DNA of 64,000 nt, taken from positions 19,654 to 83,653 of the forward strand of contig JAIRTL010000005.1 in the NCBI GenBank assembly GCA_031254915.1. Direction: 5' to 3'. How positions within the stretch are numbered: position 1 is the first letter of the stretch; each line of letters opens with the position of its first letter. The notes under the pieces were generated by a model. That model did not search any database and was not told the origin of the DNA. It saw nothing but the letters and a program-made list of their open reading frames with translations. The DNA is from Planctomycetota bacterium (lineage in GTDB: Bacteria > Planctomycetota > SZUA-567). The translations under genes were made by a program, and so were the position numbers. This document shows positions 1 through 9,059 of this stretch, in pieces.

Positions 1-15
1 GGAGTCGATACGCGG

Positions 16-43
16 TTGATTGCCGGCTGGCAATGGGTATACT
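16..43 (+). promoter_or_regulatory. Candidate sigma-70 promoter for the QDDID-motif protein gene
   Basis: A -35-like TTGATT (16-21) and a -10-like TATACT (38-43) are separated by 16 bases, about 65 bases before the first gene's start codon. Both hexamers are close to consensus. This is a pattern match only. Confidence 0.45.
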
Positions 44-107
44 CGGGAGGTGAACGGGCGGCGAAACATGAAATTGAGAGTCGCGGCCACTGATCGGGGG
101 TGGGTTG

Positions 108-2291
108 ATGGGCGATATAAACCAAGATGACATCGATAAACTGTTGGCCGGCGCTTTGAGCGACGGCGCCGCCCCCGCCGAGCAGGAGAACGCCGCCGGA
201 CCGTCCGCCGGCGAACAGGCGGATGGTCCGGTTGGACAGGACGATATCGACGCCATGTTCGCATCGCTCGGCGACGCGCCCGCCGTTCCCGCCCCCGAGC
301 CCGAATCCGCAACGACGGCTCAGGAAGCCGCACCCGGGCATGACGACGGCGGAGCCGGTATCGCCAACCAGGACGATATCGACGCGCTGTTCTCCACCAT
401 CTGCGGCGACGACGATAGCCCGGCGCCGAAACCCGAACCGCCTTCCGAACCGACGCCCGAGCCCATGGCCGAAGCCGCTGCGCCGGTTCCCGACGCTCCT
501 GAAGCTCCCGAATTCTCCGATGCCGACGACGCCATGGGCGACCACTCCGACCTGACCGCGCTGCTTGATTCTCTCGACGCCGATGCGGAAAAGGAGATCA
601 ACCGAGGCACAGCGGCGCAGGACGCTCCGGACACCGAAGGTTTGAACGGACTTCTGTCCGCGATCGCCGGGAACGCATCGCCGCCCACGCCGTCGTCGGC
701 TTCCGCCCCGCAAGGGACGGCCAGCGACACGGTGCGGGTCGATACGGTCGATATGGACGAACTCCTGCGCCAGATCAGTTCCGCCGCGCCGCCTGAGGCG
801 GAATTGCCGTCCGCGAAAAATCCAGCCCAGAATGCGTCGCCGGGCTTGTCGGCGGAACGATTCGATTCCACCGTCGTCCTTCCGCAACCCGCTTTCCCCG
901 ATGCGCATGCCGGCGGACAACCACCGGCGGTCGAACCGACTGCGGTTCCGGCCGCGCCCGCGTCCCCCGCGCCATCGGCGATGGCGGCGTTGCCGTCGTT
1001 TGTCCCGCCGGCTTCGCCAGGGCCGGCTCCCGAGAGCCTTTCCGTCATGGCGAGCGCCGGCGAAGTCGAGAGCATGGCGGGACAAATCTCAGGTATGCTA
1101 GGCCAGCTTTCCGAAAAGACGCAACGCTATATGCAGGCCTGGATCACGGCCGATGCGGAGGCGAAAGGCCTGCGCGGCAGGCTTCTGGCCGAAGAACGGC
1201 TGCGCGCCGCCGTAGGCGGGGAAAAGGACGCGCTCCAGGCGGAGGTCGAGCAATTGCGCGGCAACCTCGCCAAATTGGAAGGCGAGAAGCTTGGGCTCGA
1301 AGAGGCGCGTCGCAACGCGGAAGCGTCTCTTCATGCGCGCATCCGGGAGCTGGAATCGCGTGCCTCGATGCTCGATTCCGAGGTCGAATCGCTCAAGGAC
1401 GAGCTTACCCGCACCCGCACCCAGGCGACGGGGGTCGATATCGAAAGCCGCCGGTCGCGCTTCGAGGCGGAACGCCTCAAGAACGAGGTGGAATCGGAGC
1501 GGATGGAGCGCTTGCGCATGCAGCGGGCGCTCGAAAACCGCGAAAAGGAATTGCAGGCGGTTCAGGCCCAGGCCTCCGGTCAGGCGTCCTCCCTGTTCAT
1601 CGACGAGCTTCACCGCTTGGTGCGCAGGCTTGAAAGCGAACTGGACAGCCGAACGTCGGGCGCGCACGAGGCGCTCAAGCAGCTCGACCGGCTGGATGTT
1701 TCCGAAAACATGGTTCCCGCCGTCGCCAATCTCCGCGCCGCCCTGATGCGCGCGGTCGGTGCCGACGCCGACGACGCCGACGACGCGATCAAGTCGCTCG
1801 GCCGCGAAGCGGCGCGGGTACAGGGCCCCAACGCCCTCGAACCGGGGAAAACCGAGATGCTCTCGTTCGAGACCGCGCTGTCCACCTACAACCTCGGCGC
1901 CGCCCTCGACGTCGCCGGGGCGCTGCTCCGCGAGTTCAAGGCCACGCCAGGCGCGCTTATGCGCCGCGTTTACCAGTGTCCGGCGTTGCGCCGTCCGGAA
2001 GTGTCGGAACATCTCGTCGATCTCGCGCGCCTCCTTGAAGGATTGCGCACTGTCCAGGAATCGGCCGACCGGACGCGCGGCCGCGAAAGCGCCGAATCGG
2101 AGGTGTTTTACGTCCAGATGTTCGACTTCCTCCACAATCTGGTCAGGCTCAAGATCGTCACCCGGCTGACAGGAGACCCCTGGCGGCTGTTCCTCGATCT
2201 TCGCGGCAGGTTCAGCTTCGTCACCTCCGACAAGCAGTGGTCCGAATATCGCGACGGCGTGCTGAATGCGGACAAAACCAGGACGGCGTAA
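108..2291 (+). CDS. Cytosolic coiled-coil protein with three FliM-like QDDID motifs
   Basis: A 727-residue protein of unknown function. The ATG at 108 is preferred over the adjacent in-frame TTG at 105; a G-rich run just upstream may serve as ribosome binding site. The N-terminal ~330 residues are Pro/Ala/Asp-rich and look disordered. They carry three near-identical motifs: QDDIDKLL (from residue 6), QDDIDAMF (from 44) and QDDIDALF (from 88). These resemble the LSQDEIDALL peptide with which FliM binds phospho-CheY. Residues ~335-500 are a charged coiled coil, followed by a mostly helical C-terminus. There is no signal peptide or membrane helix, so it is probably cytosolic. No flagellar or chemotaxis gene is nearby, so a link to response regulators is only an inference. 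It is followed by its own terminator. Confidence 0.8.
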   Translation: MGDINQDDIDKLLAGALSDGAAPAEQENAAGPSAGEQADGPVGQDDIDAMFASLGDAPAVPAPEPESATTAQEAAPGHDDGGAGIANQDDIDALFSTICGDDDSPAPKPEPPSEPTPEPMAEAAAPVPDAPEAPEFSDADDAMGDHSDLTALLDSLDADAEKEINRGTAAQDAPDTEGLNGLLSAIAGNASPPTPSSASAPQGTASDTVRVDTVDMDELLRQISSAAPPEAELPSAKNPAQNASPGLSAERFDSTVVLPQPAFPDAHAGGQPPAVEPTAVPAAPASPAPSAMAALPSFVPPASPGPAPESLSVMASAGEVESMAGQISGMLGQLSEKTQRYMQAWITADAEAKGLRGRLLAEERLRAAVGGEKDALQAEVEQLRGNLAKLEGEKLGLEEARRNAEASLHARIRELESRASMLDSEVESLKDELTRTRTQATGVDIESRRSRFEAERLKNEVESERMERLRMQRALENREKELQAVQAQASGQASSLFIDELHRLVRRLESELDSRTSGAHEALKQLDRLDVSENMVPAVANLRAALMRAVGADADDADDAIKSLGREAARVQGPNALEPGKTEMLSFETALSTYNLGAALDVAGALLREFKATPGALMRRVYQCPALRRPEVSEHLVDLARLLEGLRTVQESADRTRGRESAESEVFYVQMFDFLHNLVRLKIVTRLTGDPWRLFLDLRGRFSFVTSDKQWSEYRDGVLNADKTRTA

Positions 2292-2335
2292 TGCCCCCCC
2301 CGGCAATGTCGCGGTGCAACCCGATGGTTCCCCAA

Positions 2336-2366
2336 AGCCATCTTCCGCACGGGAGAGGGCTTTTTT
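2336..2366 (+). terminator. Intrinsic terminator after the QDDID-motif gene
   Basis: An 11-position stem (2336-2346 with 2351-2361, one mismatch and one G-U) closes a GCAC loop and runs into six T residues (2361-2366). It lies 45 bases after the stop codon. Confidence 0.75.
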
Positions 2367-2705
2367 CGCGCCTGACCTTTTCATGGCCGCGCACGGCGGG
2401 CAAATTTAAAACGCACTGTCGAATGGGGGACGATGCCGTTTATGGGATAATCACGCCTCTTTTCAAAATGTGCCGGCGGTTTATTTTCCTTTCTCCAAAA
2501 GTCCATGTTTTGAAAATAGCATTGAATTATCGGAATATGCGCACTTTTCTTCGCCAATTCCTCCGATTTTAAGAAAGAAACCAGGTGCGACGGGTAAATA
2601 AATGGTGCGGCCTGCTTTTTTCGCGGTCACTCCGCGCATGATAAAAGCGGCGCCGCCCAGGCGATAATCGCCCCGAACGCGGCGGATTCTGATGGAGGAA
2701 GCACG
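2367..2705. other. Non-coding upstream region of the TPR protein gene
   Basis: About 340 bases with no credible gene. The stretch from about 2450 to 2600 is clearly more AT-rich than its surroundings, as expected for a promoter region. I could not pick a convincing -35/-10 pair. It ends in a strong GGAGGA ribosome binding site (2694-2699). Confidence 0.5.
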
Positions 2706-5183
2706 ATGAGAGGATTTGCGATCAAAACCCTGTTGCTCTTTGCGGCGCTGGCGGTCGCCATCGGTGGAGACGCCTCTGCCGCAGCGCGCAAAAAGAAACC
2801 GCCGCCGGACGCCAGGGCGAACAAGGACAAAGCCTACTCCCTGGACGACATCATGAAGGCGCCGGAGCAGTACCTCGAGCAGGAGGTATTTTTCTACTGC
2901 CGCTTCGCCACCACCACCTCGCTTTATAAGAAGGTGAACACGCCGTTCAACCCGAACGAGTACTCGAATTTCGCGGTCTGGCCCGACAAGGCGATTCTCT
3001 GGGACAAGGAAGGGGCGAGGAACGTCCTCCCAACCCTGTACGTTTCGAAGAACGACGCGGAATCGGTCGACATCCTTCGGATGCTCGAAAAGTACGAACT
3101 GATCGCCGTCTCGGGAACGGTGAAAAACAAGTACGCCAAATTCCCGTGGATCCTCGTCGACAAGATCGAGCGCGTCGAATTGCCGCGCGACCGACTCTGC
3201 GACACGACCGTCCAGCACATGCAGAACGGCTCCGAAGCGCTTGCCTGCGGCAACGGCGGCGCGGCGGCGCGGCATTTCGAAACCGCCCTCAAGTTCGGCC
3301 TGCCGCCGGAATACTATATCCGCGCCTACGAGCAACTGGCTAAAAGCTACCTTCTCATCGACGATCTGCCCAAGGCCCAGGAATATCTCCGCCTTGCCAC
3401 GGAAAAGGGGACCAGCGACGCCGCTCTCCATCTCGCCCTCGCCGACGTCTGCCTGCGCATGGACGAACCGGAAGAGGCGATCGCCCATTGCGTCTTCGCG
3501 ATCGAAAAGTCGGGCAAGCTTCCCCAGGTCTACGGCATGAAGGGTGAAGCAAGGGCGATCATGGGCGATTTCATCACCGCCTTCAATGACCTCAACGTCG
3601 CCGCCGGAACGCCGGGGATCACGCCGAGGGAACGCGCCATGGTGGATGTGCGCCGCGCCCGCATCTATATCCGCACCGACCGGCACGCCGACGCCGCCCG
3701 CGTTTACGCCGCGGTCACGGAGCCGGGAGGGCCGCTCGCGGGCGAGGCGTGGCTGCATAACGAGGTCGGTCTGTTTTATGAAAGCATCTACATCAACACC
3801 GGCGATCCGCGCTATCTCGACAGCGCCTATACCGCCTACGAACAGGCCGTTTCCCTGAACCGCCTCGAACCCGGCTACATGTACAATCAGGCCGAGGTGG
3901 AATTCAGGCGCCAGATCCTGTCGGAAACGCCGAATTTTGAAAAAGTCCATTCGCTTCTCGAAGAGATCGAACAGGTCGAGCCCGATTACGTGCCCGGCCG
4001 AGTCCTCCTCGGCAGAGTGCTGTTTCACGAAGGCAGGGGCGACGAGGCGGATCAACTGTACCACACTTTCGCGGACCGGATCGGCGACGACCCGATGGCC
4101 CTGCTCGCTCTCGCCGAAGCGTACATAGATCAGGGGGACGGAGGTTCCGCGTCCATGCTCATCGGCCGCGCCTTCGCCATCCAGCCCTGGAATCTGCGCC
4201 TTAAAGCGCTTGGCGAAAGCTTGATGACGACCTCGTCGACGGTCAGGACGCCGTGGTCGCCCAAGACCGTCCCCGCGCAATCGCGTCAGGCGGTGCCGTA
4301 CCAGCAGCAGACGCCCTCCCCCGCCGCTCCCATTTCAGCCCCGCCCGCGCCGGGAATGGCTCCGCAACCGGAAAGCTATTCGGAAGGCTATCCGGAAAGC
4401 TATGTCGATTCCAGCGGAGAGGTGATCACCCTCCGGCCGGGCGACGTAATCCGCATCGAAAGAAACGGCAGGGAAATGACCATCGCCGCCGGCGACCTCC
4501 AGGCGTCGGCGCCTCCGGCATCGTACGCGGGAGGCCGCATGGGCGGCTATCCGGCAGGCGAAGTGTACCTGGATGAATATGAAAACCATCAGAACGCCCG
4601 GGAGCAGCCGGTGCGTCCGCTCCAGCAGCGGTATGGCCGGCGGCAGGGAACGCGCATGCGTCCGGGCGCGTCGCCGCTGGACCTCGGATACTACCCCCGC
4701 GAGGAACCGATGGCGCATTCGCAGCTGGACGAGCATGAAATAGGCTACGTCGTCTCGGACACGGCCTACGCCTCCGTTCCCGCCGGCGCAGGAACGGCGA
4801 ACGACAACGCTCCCCGAATACCGCCGCCGTTTTCGTTTACCCCGGACGAGTCGCCGGTGATCATCGACGGCTATGTCTCCAGCCCGGGGGACGAACTGGC
4901 GGCCATGCCAGTCCGGAACGCGAATCTGCACCGCGGCATCCAGAAGCGCCGTCCGGCGGAGATCATCGAGGAAGACGCAGTGCATCTCGCGCCGGGAAAC
5001 GACGACATGTTCGCGATGGCCGCTCCGGCGCCGACCACGGTCCGGGGCGTCGAATCCGTCCGCCCGCCGCTTCGCGCCGAAGTGGTTTTGCCCCCTCTGG
5101 CGCGCGGCATCGGCCAGGACGCCACGCCCCCGTCGGCGCAGTCGATCACCTCGGAAAGCGGTCTCCTGACGCCGAGGTGGTAA
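2706..5183 (+). CDS. Exported TPR-repeat protein with proline-rich C-terminal half
   Basis: An 825-residue protein whose ATG follows GGAGGA by six bases. Residues 1-25 form a signal peptide (MRGFAIKTLLLFAALAVA, cleavage near ASA). Residues ~40-155 look like a small beta-rich domain opening with YSLDDIMKAPEQYLEQEV, the kind of start seen in OB-like domains. Residues ~160-505 contain repeated helix pairs typical of TPRs. The remaining ~320 residues are rich in Pro, Tyr and Gly with scattered Glu/Arg patches and are probably disordered. It is likely a periplasmic or surface scaffold. It has its own strong start signal and is transcribed towards the dapB operon. No enzymatic function can be assigned. 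Confidence 0.8.
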   Translation: MRGFAIKTLLLFAALAVAIGGDASAAARKKKPPPDARANKDKAYSLDDIMKAPEQYLEQEVFFYCRFATTTSLYKKVNTPFNPNEYSNFAVWPDKAILWDKEGARNVLPTLYVSKNDAESVDILRMLEKYELIAVSGTVKNKYAKFPWILVDKIERVELPRDRLCDTTVQHMQNGSEALACGNGGAAARHFETALKFGLPPEYYIRAYEQLAKSYLLIDDLPKAQEYLRLATEKGTSDAALHLALADVCLRMDEPEEAIAHCVFAIEKSGKLPQVYGMKGEARAIMGDFITAFNDLNVAAGTPGITPRERAMVDVRRARIYIRTDRHADAARVYAAVTEPGGPLAGEAWLHNEVGLFYESIYINTGDPRYLDSAYTAYEQAVSLNRLEPGYMYNQAEVEFRRQILSETPNFEKVHSLLEEIEQVEPDYVPGRVLLGRVLFHEGRGDEADQLYHTFADRIGDDPMALLALAEAYIDQGDGGSASMLIGRAFAIQPWNLRLKALGESLMTTSSTVRTPWSPKTVPAQSRQAVPYQQQTPSPAAPISAPPAPGMAPQPESYSEGYPESYVDSSGEVITLRPGDVIRIERNGREMTIAAGDLQASAPPASYAGGRMGGYPAGEVYLDEYENHQNAREQPVRPLQQRYGRRQGTRMRPGASPLDLGYYPREEPMAHSQLDEHEIGYVVSDTAYASVPAGAGTANDNAPRIPPPFSFTPDESPVIIDGYVSSPGDELAAMPVRNANLHRGIQKRRPAEIIEEDAVHLAPGNDDMFAMAAPAPTTVRGVESVRPPLRAEVVLPPLARGIGQDATPPSAQSITSESGLLTPRW

Positions 5184-5215
5184 ACAGGGAAACACTTCAT
5201 TGTCGATGGTTCGAG

Positions 5216-5262
5216 ACCGAGTCGGGCGGGGATCTCCGTAAAGGAGCCCTCGTCTTTTTTTC
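5216..5262 (+). terminator. Probable intrinsic terminator after the TPR protein
   Basis: A CTCC/GGAG hairpin (5234-5237 with 5243-5246) with flanking GGG/CCC and CGA/TCG pairing is followed by eight T residues (5255-5262). It sits in the convergent gap with dapB and is oriented for the upstream + strand gene. Confidence 0.55.
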
Positions 5263-5296
5263 ACCGGAAAACGCCGACCCCCGCGGCATCATTGCA

Positions 5297-6106
5297 TCAG
5301 CGCTTTGTGCCGAACAACATGTCCCGCATATCGTAAAGACCGGGCGCCTGCGACATGATCCACTTGGCGGCGCGGAGAGCGCCGGCGGCGAAAACGTCGC
5401 GCGATTCCGCCGTGTGGGTGATTTCGATGCATTCGTGTTCGCTGCAGAAATAGATGGTGTGCTTGCCGGTCACCGATCCCATGCGCAGCGCATGCATGCC
5501 GATCTCCTTCGTCCGGCGTTTGCCCACCTGTCCGGCGCGGCCATGCACCATGTCCCTGTCGAGCTCGCGCCCAAGCTCCCCGGCGACGACCCCGGCTATG
5601 CCGAGGGCGGTGCCGGAAGGGGCGTCCACTTTCCGGTTGTGGTGGGCTTCGACGATTTCAATGTCGCATTCCCCGCCAAGCACCCTGGCGGCCTCGGCGG
5701 CAAGCCGGAACATGAGGTTGACCCCAAGCGAATAATTGGGAGCAAACATGACGGGGACGCTCTTGGCCGCGTCCTTGAGGGCATCCGTCTGCGTCTTTTG
5801 CAGACCGGTTGTGCCGATCACCAAGCGGACGCCCAGTTCCACGGCGCGCCTGGCGTTTTGCATCGCGTTTTCGGGAGTGGAAAAATCGACAAGAACGTCG
5901 GCGCCGGGGGCGAGCGTATCGGTCCAGCTCACCGTTTTTGCGCGGCTGGCGAGGACGGCGCGCTGATTGACCGGTTCGCCGAGCTCGGGGAATCCGCTCC
6001 ATTCGATCGCCTGGACAAGCTCGAAGCCGGCATCATTGTCGGATAGCGCGAGCAAACGGCGGCCCATGCGGCCGGCTGAGCCGGAAATAGCCAATTTGAC
6101 GGTCAT
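5297..6106 (-). CDS. dapB: 4-hydroxy-tetrahydrodipicolinate reductase
   Basis: A 269-residue cytosolic enzyme of the diaminopimelate/lysine pathway, which reduces the DapA product with NAD(P)H. The N-terminal Rossmann loop is GSAGRMG (residues ~9-15), followed by VDFSTPE and GTTG. The substrate-binding/catalytic segment is EAHHNRKVDAPSGTA, the family hallmark. Length is normal for DapB. Its ATG overlaps the dtd stop by four bases (ATGA), so the two are translationally coupled. It is the last gene of a six-gene minus-strand operon beginning at rsfS. Confidence 0.96.
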   Translation of the reverse strand: MTVKLAISGSAGRMGRRLLALSDNDAGFELVQAIEWSGFPELGEPVNQRAVLASRAKTVSWTDTLAPGADVLVDFSTPENAMQNARRAVELGVRLVIGTTGLQKTQTDALKDAAKSVPVMFAPNYSLGVNLMFRLAAEAARVLGGECDIEIVEAHHNRKVDAPSGTALGIAGVVAGELGRELDRDMVHGRAGQVGKRRTKEIGMHALRMGSVTGKHTIYFCSEHECIEITHTAESRDVFAAGALRAAKWIMSQAPGLYDMRDMLFGTKR

Positions 6107-6576
6107 TCCGCTTTTCCCTTCCGGGGCCGCAATTCATCGGTATCCAGCAATATCGTCACCGGCCCGTCGTTGACGAGGCTGACGTCCATGTGCGCGCCGA
6201 ACACGCCGCGCCCGACCGGAATGCCGAGCGCTTCGAGCTCGCGGCAGAACTGCATGTACAGCGGTTCCGCCCGTTCGGGCCTGGCCGCATCGATGAAGGA
6301 CGGACGGTTGCCCTGGCTCGCATCGCCATACAGGGTGAATTGGCTGACGACAAGCGCGCCGCCGTTGACCTGGCCAAGCGCCAGGTTCATTTTGCCCGCA
6401 TCGTCGACAAACACCCTGAGGCGGGCGACCTTCGAGGCGAGGAACCTCGCCTCCTCCCCGGTGTCCGCCGTGGTCACGCCGAGAAGGACCAAAAACCCGC
6501 ACCCTATCCCGCCCGTCGTCTTGCCGTCCACGACGACGCGCGCCGAGGACACACGCTGCACAACCGCGCGCATCAT
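6103..6576 (-). CDS. dtd: D-aminoacyl-tRNA deacylase
   Basis: A 157-residue enzyme that hydrolyses D-amino acids from mischarged tRNA. It begins MRAVVQRVSSARVVVDG and has the SQFTLYGD motif of the active site, the NRPSF segment and the C-terminal GVFGAHMDVSLVNDGPVT with the Gly-cis-Pro-type region typical of DTD. Two ATG codons lie in tandem at the start; either could be used. It overlaps dapB by four bases and follows the HD-domain gene by 26 bases. Confidence 0.95.
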   Translation of the reverse strand: MMRAVVQRVSSARVVVDGKTTGGIGCGFLVLLGVTTADTGEEARFLASKVARLRVFVDDAGKMNLALGQVNGGALVVSQFTLYGDASQGNRPSFIDAARPERAEPLYMQFCRELEALGIPVGRGVFGAHMDVSLVNDGPVTILLDTDELRPRKGKAE

Positions 6577-6602
6577 TCAGTCTCCCGCGGGTATTGAGCC
6601 GT

Positions 6603-7094
6603 TTACAGGGCGAACAGCGTCTCGAGCATCCCGGTTCCGGCTGCGGTCTTGAAGATTTTGTCATGGACGCTTTGGATTGCCGGTTTCGCCATGCCGCCTT
6701 CGTCGCAGTTGACGAGGAAATCCGCCTCGACAAGTATCCGGTGGTCGAGGTCCCGGATGTCGGCGTATTCGTGGTGGTGGGCGATGAGCCATTTAACCCG
6801 GTCGACGCGTTGCGCCGGGCAGTTGTACGTGGCGAGGATGTCCCCGGCTATCGGCGGACCCTCGACCTGCTGGTATTGTCCGCCCGGCGAACCGTGTTTT
6901 TCAATGCTCGGCTTAATTCCGATGTCGTGAAGGAAGCAGGCGACGCGCAGCCAGTGCAGATCCTCCGCCGGCATGCCTTCCGCGACGCCAATCAGTTCCG
7001 CGTATGAATCCACCTTGAGAAAGTGGTTGGCGCGGCGGCGGTCCGGATCGCAGGCGAGAATGTCTTCGAACAAGGATTCAAGGTTCGGGTTCAT
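6603..7094 (-). CDS. HD-domain phosphohydrolase-like protein
   Basis: A 163-residue soluble protein. The ATG at 7094 lies two bases after the stop of the methyltransferase gene, supporting this start. An HD signature is visible: a His near residue 22 (RRANHFLKV), the FLHDIG pair and a later HHHEYAD segment, giving the H-HD-H-D metal-ligand pattern. Members hydrolyse phosphoester bonds of nucleotides or small metabolites. The substrate cannot be read from sequence. Operon position between a methyltransferase and dtd gives no clear clue. Confidence 0.85.
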   Translation of the reverse strand: MNPNLESLFEDILACDPDRRRANHFLKVDSYAELIGVAEGMPAEDLHWLRVACFLHDIGIKPSIEKHGSPGGQYQQVEGPPIAGDILATYNCPAQRVDRVKWLIAHHHEYADIRDLDHRILVEADFLVNCDEGGMAKPAIQSVHDKIFKTAAGTGMLETLFAL

Positions 7095-7096
7095 GG

Positions 7097-7975
7097 TCAA
7101 TCCTCGTAGGGCGCTTCGCGGTCGGGTTCGAGCGGTTCGGCGTCGGGGTTTTTCTTGTCGCGCCAGGCGACGTTGATGAGCAGGTCGCCGCCATCCAGCC
7201 CGAAGCCCGGGTAGGCGCGCGTTTCCAGATGCGCGAAGCCGGCGACGCGGGTGACGTCCTTCCAGTGCCGCCAGGTCCAGTAGGCGGGACGGCGCAGGGT
7301 GGTCGATTCGAGCCGCGCCTCGCCGTTTTCCTCGCTGACGTAGAGCATCCGGTCGTCGATGTAGTCCGCCGCCTTGGTGCGCAATTTCACCAGCGTGCAG
7401 GTGACTTTCCCTTCCCTGACGAACCATTCCACCTTCTCGGGCGGCCCCGACGACCAGTCCTTTTCGACCCGGTCGCGGGGGCCGCTTTCCGGTTCGCCTT
7501 CCGTCGCGCCCACGAACATGAGGAAACCGCCGGGATTGAGGGCGTGGTACAGCCCCACGAGCGCAACGCCGAGGTGGTCCCACGACGGCTCGAGGTTGAG
7601 GCCGGTGACGAGGATGCCGTCGAAATGGTGCGGCATGTTTTTGGGCAGTTCGTTCCAGGCGGAGCGGAAAAAGGCGACGGAGGCGTTTTCGTCCCGCGCC
7701 AGCTCGCGGGCGTAATTGACCGCGACGCCGGAGATGTCGGACCCGACGACGTTCATGCCCTTTTCGGCCAGATACACCGCCCGCCGTCCAAGTCCGCAGG
7801 ATGCATCCAGCAGCGCCCGCGCGTCCACCATCCGCGCCAGGTCGGCGAAGGCGCGGGCCGGGCCGCCGCCCTGGCCGTGGATGGCGGTGCGAAAGCCGCT
7901 CCGCCAGCGCTCGCGCCTAAACCACTCCCACCGGTGGATGAGGTCCCAATCGGTCGTGGTGAATTGGCTGCTCAT
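7097..7975 (-). CDS. Class I SAM-dependent methyltransferase
   Basis: A 292-residue cytosolic protein. Motif I is LLDASCGLGRRAVYLAEKG (residues ~55-73), followed by the acidic turn VVGSDIS and a post-motif region ending in LNPGGFLMF, all standard for the Rossmann methyltransferase fold. A C-terminal ~100-residue beta-rich part is probably the substrate-binding addition. The substrate is unknown. It follows argC by 25 bases and nearly abuts the HD gene. Confidence 0.85.
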   Translation of the reverse strand: MSSQFTTTDWDLIHRWEWFRRERWRSGFRTAIHGQGGGPARAFADLARMVDARALLDASCGLGRRAVYLAEKGMNVVGSDISGVAVNYARELARDENASVAFFRSAWNELPKNMPHHFDGILVTGLNLEPSWDHLGVALVGLYHALNPGGFLMFVGATEGEPESGPRDRVEKDWSSGPPEKVEWFVREGKVTCTLVKLRTKAADYIDDRMLYVSEENGEARLESTTLRRPAYWTWRHWKDVTRVAGFAHLETRAYPGFGLDGGDLLINVAWRDKKNPDAEPLEPDREAPYED

Positions 7976-8000
7976 GGTCGGAGTCCTTCATGCATAGACT

Positions 8001-9059
8001 TCAGGGGTGCGCCGCCGGCCGGTCGAGGCCGAGCGTCTCGGGGTAGCCAAACATAAGATTGAGATTCTGGACGGCCGAACCGGCCTGTCCCTTGAGCAAG
8101 TTGTCGATATGACTGATGGCGCGGAAGGTGCCGGTCCTTTCGTCCGCGGCGACGGTGACGACGCAGCGGTTGGATTCGCGCACATCGCCGGTGGCGACGG
8201 GCGAGGCCGCATCCTTGACGGCGACGAACGGCGACGCGGCGTAAAACTCGCGATAGGCGGACAAAAGGCGCTTCTGGTCGATGCCGGGCGCGAGCCGGCC
8301 GTACAGGCAGCTGAGGATTCCCCGGCATACGGGCACGACTTGGGGAGTGAAGGCGACGGCGATTTCGGCGCCGGCGAGGTTGGTGAGTTCGCGCTCCACC
8401 TCCATCACGTGCTGGTGACCGGACAGCCGGTAGGCGTTCATGCTGTCGTAGCGCTCGGGATAATGATGCGACGGCGAAGGCTTTTTGCCGGCGCCGGAAA
8501 TCCCCGATTTGCAGTCGCAGACGATGCCGGCCCTTTCGACAAGGCCGTCCCCGACGGCGGGCGCGAGACCGAGAATGCAGGAGACGGCGAAACAGCCGGG
8601 ATTGCCGACCAGATCGGCGCGGCCGAGTTCGTCGCGGTGCAGTTCGGCGAGTCCGTACACGGCGCGGGGCAGCAGTTCCGGCGCCTTGTGTTGCGGATCC
8701 TTGCCGAGGCGGCGGGCGTACTCGGCGTATAGATCCTCCGAGTTGAAGCGGAAGTCGCCGGAGAAGTCGAGGAATTTCCGCCCGGCCGAGAGTTCGCGCC
8801 CGGCATTGACCATGCCCACGCCGTCCGGCGTCGAGCAGACGACGACATCCGCCGGAACGGCGAGGAAATCGGGCGCGTCGGGCGCGTGAAGCGGCAGATC
8901 GCAATAGCCTTCGAGGTACGGCCAAACGGCGGACAGGGGTTTGCCGACGTCCTGGGTGGCGGCGACGGCGGCGATGCGGAATTCGGGGTGGCGAAGCAAC
9001 AGTTCGACCATGCCGAGGCCGCCGTATCCGGTGGCACCGATGATTTTTACGTCAGGCAT
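8001..9059 (-). CDS. argC: N-acetyl-gamma-glutamyl-phosphate reductase
   Basis: A 352-residue enzyme of arginine biosynthesis that reduces N-acetylglutamyl phosphate to the semialdehyde with NADPH. It starts MPDVKIIGATGYGGLGMVEL, the nucleotide-binding loop. The active-site cysteine lies in GNPGCFAVS, and there is a conserved ESNRC segment. The ATG at 9059 is chosen because it begins the ArgC fold directly and overlaps the rsfS 3' end by eight bases. No other arg gene is in the window. Confidence 0.95.
   Translation of the reverse strand: MPDVKIIGATGYGGLGMVELLLRHPEFRIAAVAATQDVGKPLSAVWPYLEGYCDLPLHAPDAPDFLAVPADVVVCSTPDGVGMVNAGRELSAGRKFLDFSGDFRFNSEDLYAEYARRLGKDPQHKAPELLPRAVYGLAELHRDELGRADLVGNPGCFAVSCILGLAPAVGDGLVERAGIVCDCKSGISGAGKKPSPSHHYPERYDSMNAYRLSGHQHVMEVERELTNLAGAEIAVAFTPQVVPVCRGILSCLYGRLAPGIDQKRLLSAYREFYAASPFVAVKDAASPVATGDVRESNRCVVTVAADERTGTFRAISHIDNLLKGQAGSAVQNLNLMFGYPETLGLDRPAAHP

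Noticed and set aside
2481..4280. A 599-codon minus-strand frame opposite the TPR protein
   Set aside because: It has low-complexity composition without domains, and the + strand has a signal peptide, TPRs and a strong ribosome site.
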